From Branchiostoma floridae (taxonomy: Eukaryota > Chordata > Leptocardii > Amphioxiformes > Branchiostomatidae), in NCBI RefSeq assembly GCF_000003815.2, contig NC_049979.1:12674882-12738881 (forward strand): 64,000 nucleotides of DNA, given 5' to 3'. Below are positions 63,959-64,000 of the stretch, piece after piece. A program made the translations under genes and the position numbers. Every line of letters begins with the position of its first letter. Within the stretch, counting starts at the first letter, position 1. The notes under the pieces were generated by a model. The model had not been told where the DNA came from, did no database searches, and worked only from the letters and a program-made list of their open reading frames with translations.

Positions 63959-64000
63959 CTGGCGACAACAGCTACTCATCAGTCAATGAAGTCAATAAAT

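Overview
This window is animal nuclear DNA with spliced genes whose proteins read closely against vertebrate orthologues. The intron style, one copy of each gene, and a draft assembly holding two slightly different versions of the same stretch all suggest a highly polymorphic invertebrate deuterostome, most likely a cephalochordate (Branchiostoma). The species is inferred; the gene identities are much firmer, because each exon chain was joined by hand and keeps its reading frame across every junction outside the sequence gaps.

Layout, left to right: XPO1/CRM1 nuclear exportin, last 12 exons (+, 18-6261) with a long 3' UTR; a disordered assembly zone with three N gaps and duplicated, about 98% identical blocks around the first exons of SNX6 (8569-14320); SNX6 retromer-type sorting nexin (+, 10571-22542); LPGAT1 acyltransferase (-, 25594-28541); FH fumarate hydratase (+, 29900-34068, with about 90 codons missing at a gap); WDR92/DNAAF10 (-, 35047-38254); an intronless TRAPPC2/sedlin (+, 38747-39175); an OTUB1-type deubiquitinase (-, 40811-43986); ADCY10 soluble adenylyl cyclase in 35 exons (+, 44752-60485, 1790 codons); and the C-terminal exons of an UNC79 homologue (-, 61273-63958, continuing past the right edge).

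The genes do not form one pathway. They are housekeeping and signalling genes arranged as divergent pairs (LPGAT1/FH, WDR92/TRAPPC2, OTUB1/ADCY10) and convergent pairs (SNX6/LPGAT1, FH/WDR92, TRAPPC2/OTUB1, ADCY10/UNC79). The gene set is an ancient linkage group: from memory, the human orthologues fall mostly on 2p, 1q and 14q.

The less ordinary content is a 450-bp hAT-type miniature transposon with a perfect 8-bp target duplication in a WDR92 intron; a diverged interspersed repeat shared by the SNX6 upstream region and an ADCY10 intron; a near-perfect 150-bp tandem duplication just inside an ADCY10 donor site; a 30-bp perfect palindrome whose 14-mer arm recurs nearby; three frame-preserving candidate cassette exons; and marked excess of the palindrome TACATGTA in non-coding DNA. 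No prokaryotic system, CRISPR array, rRNA or tRNA gene was seen.
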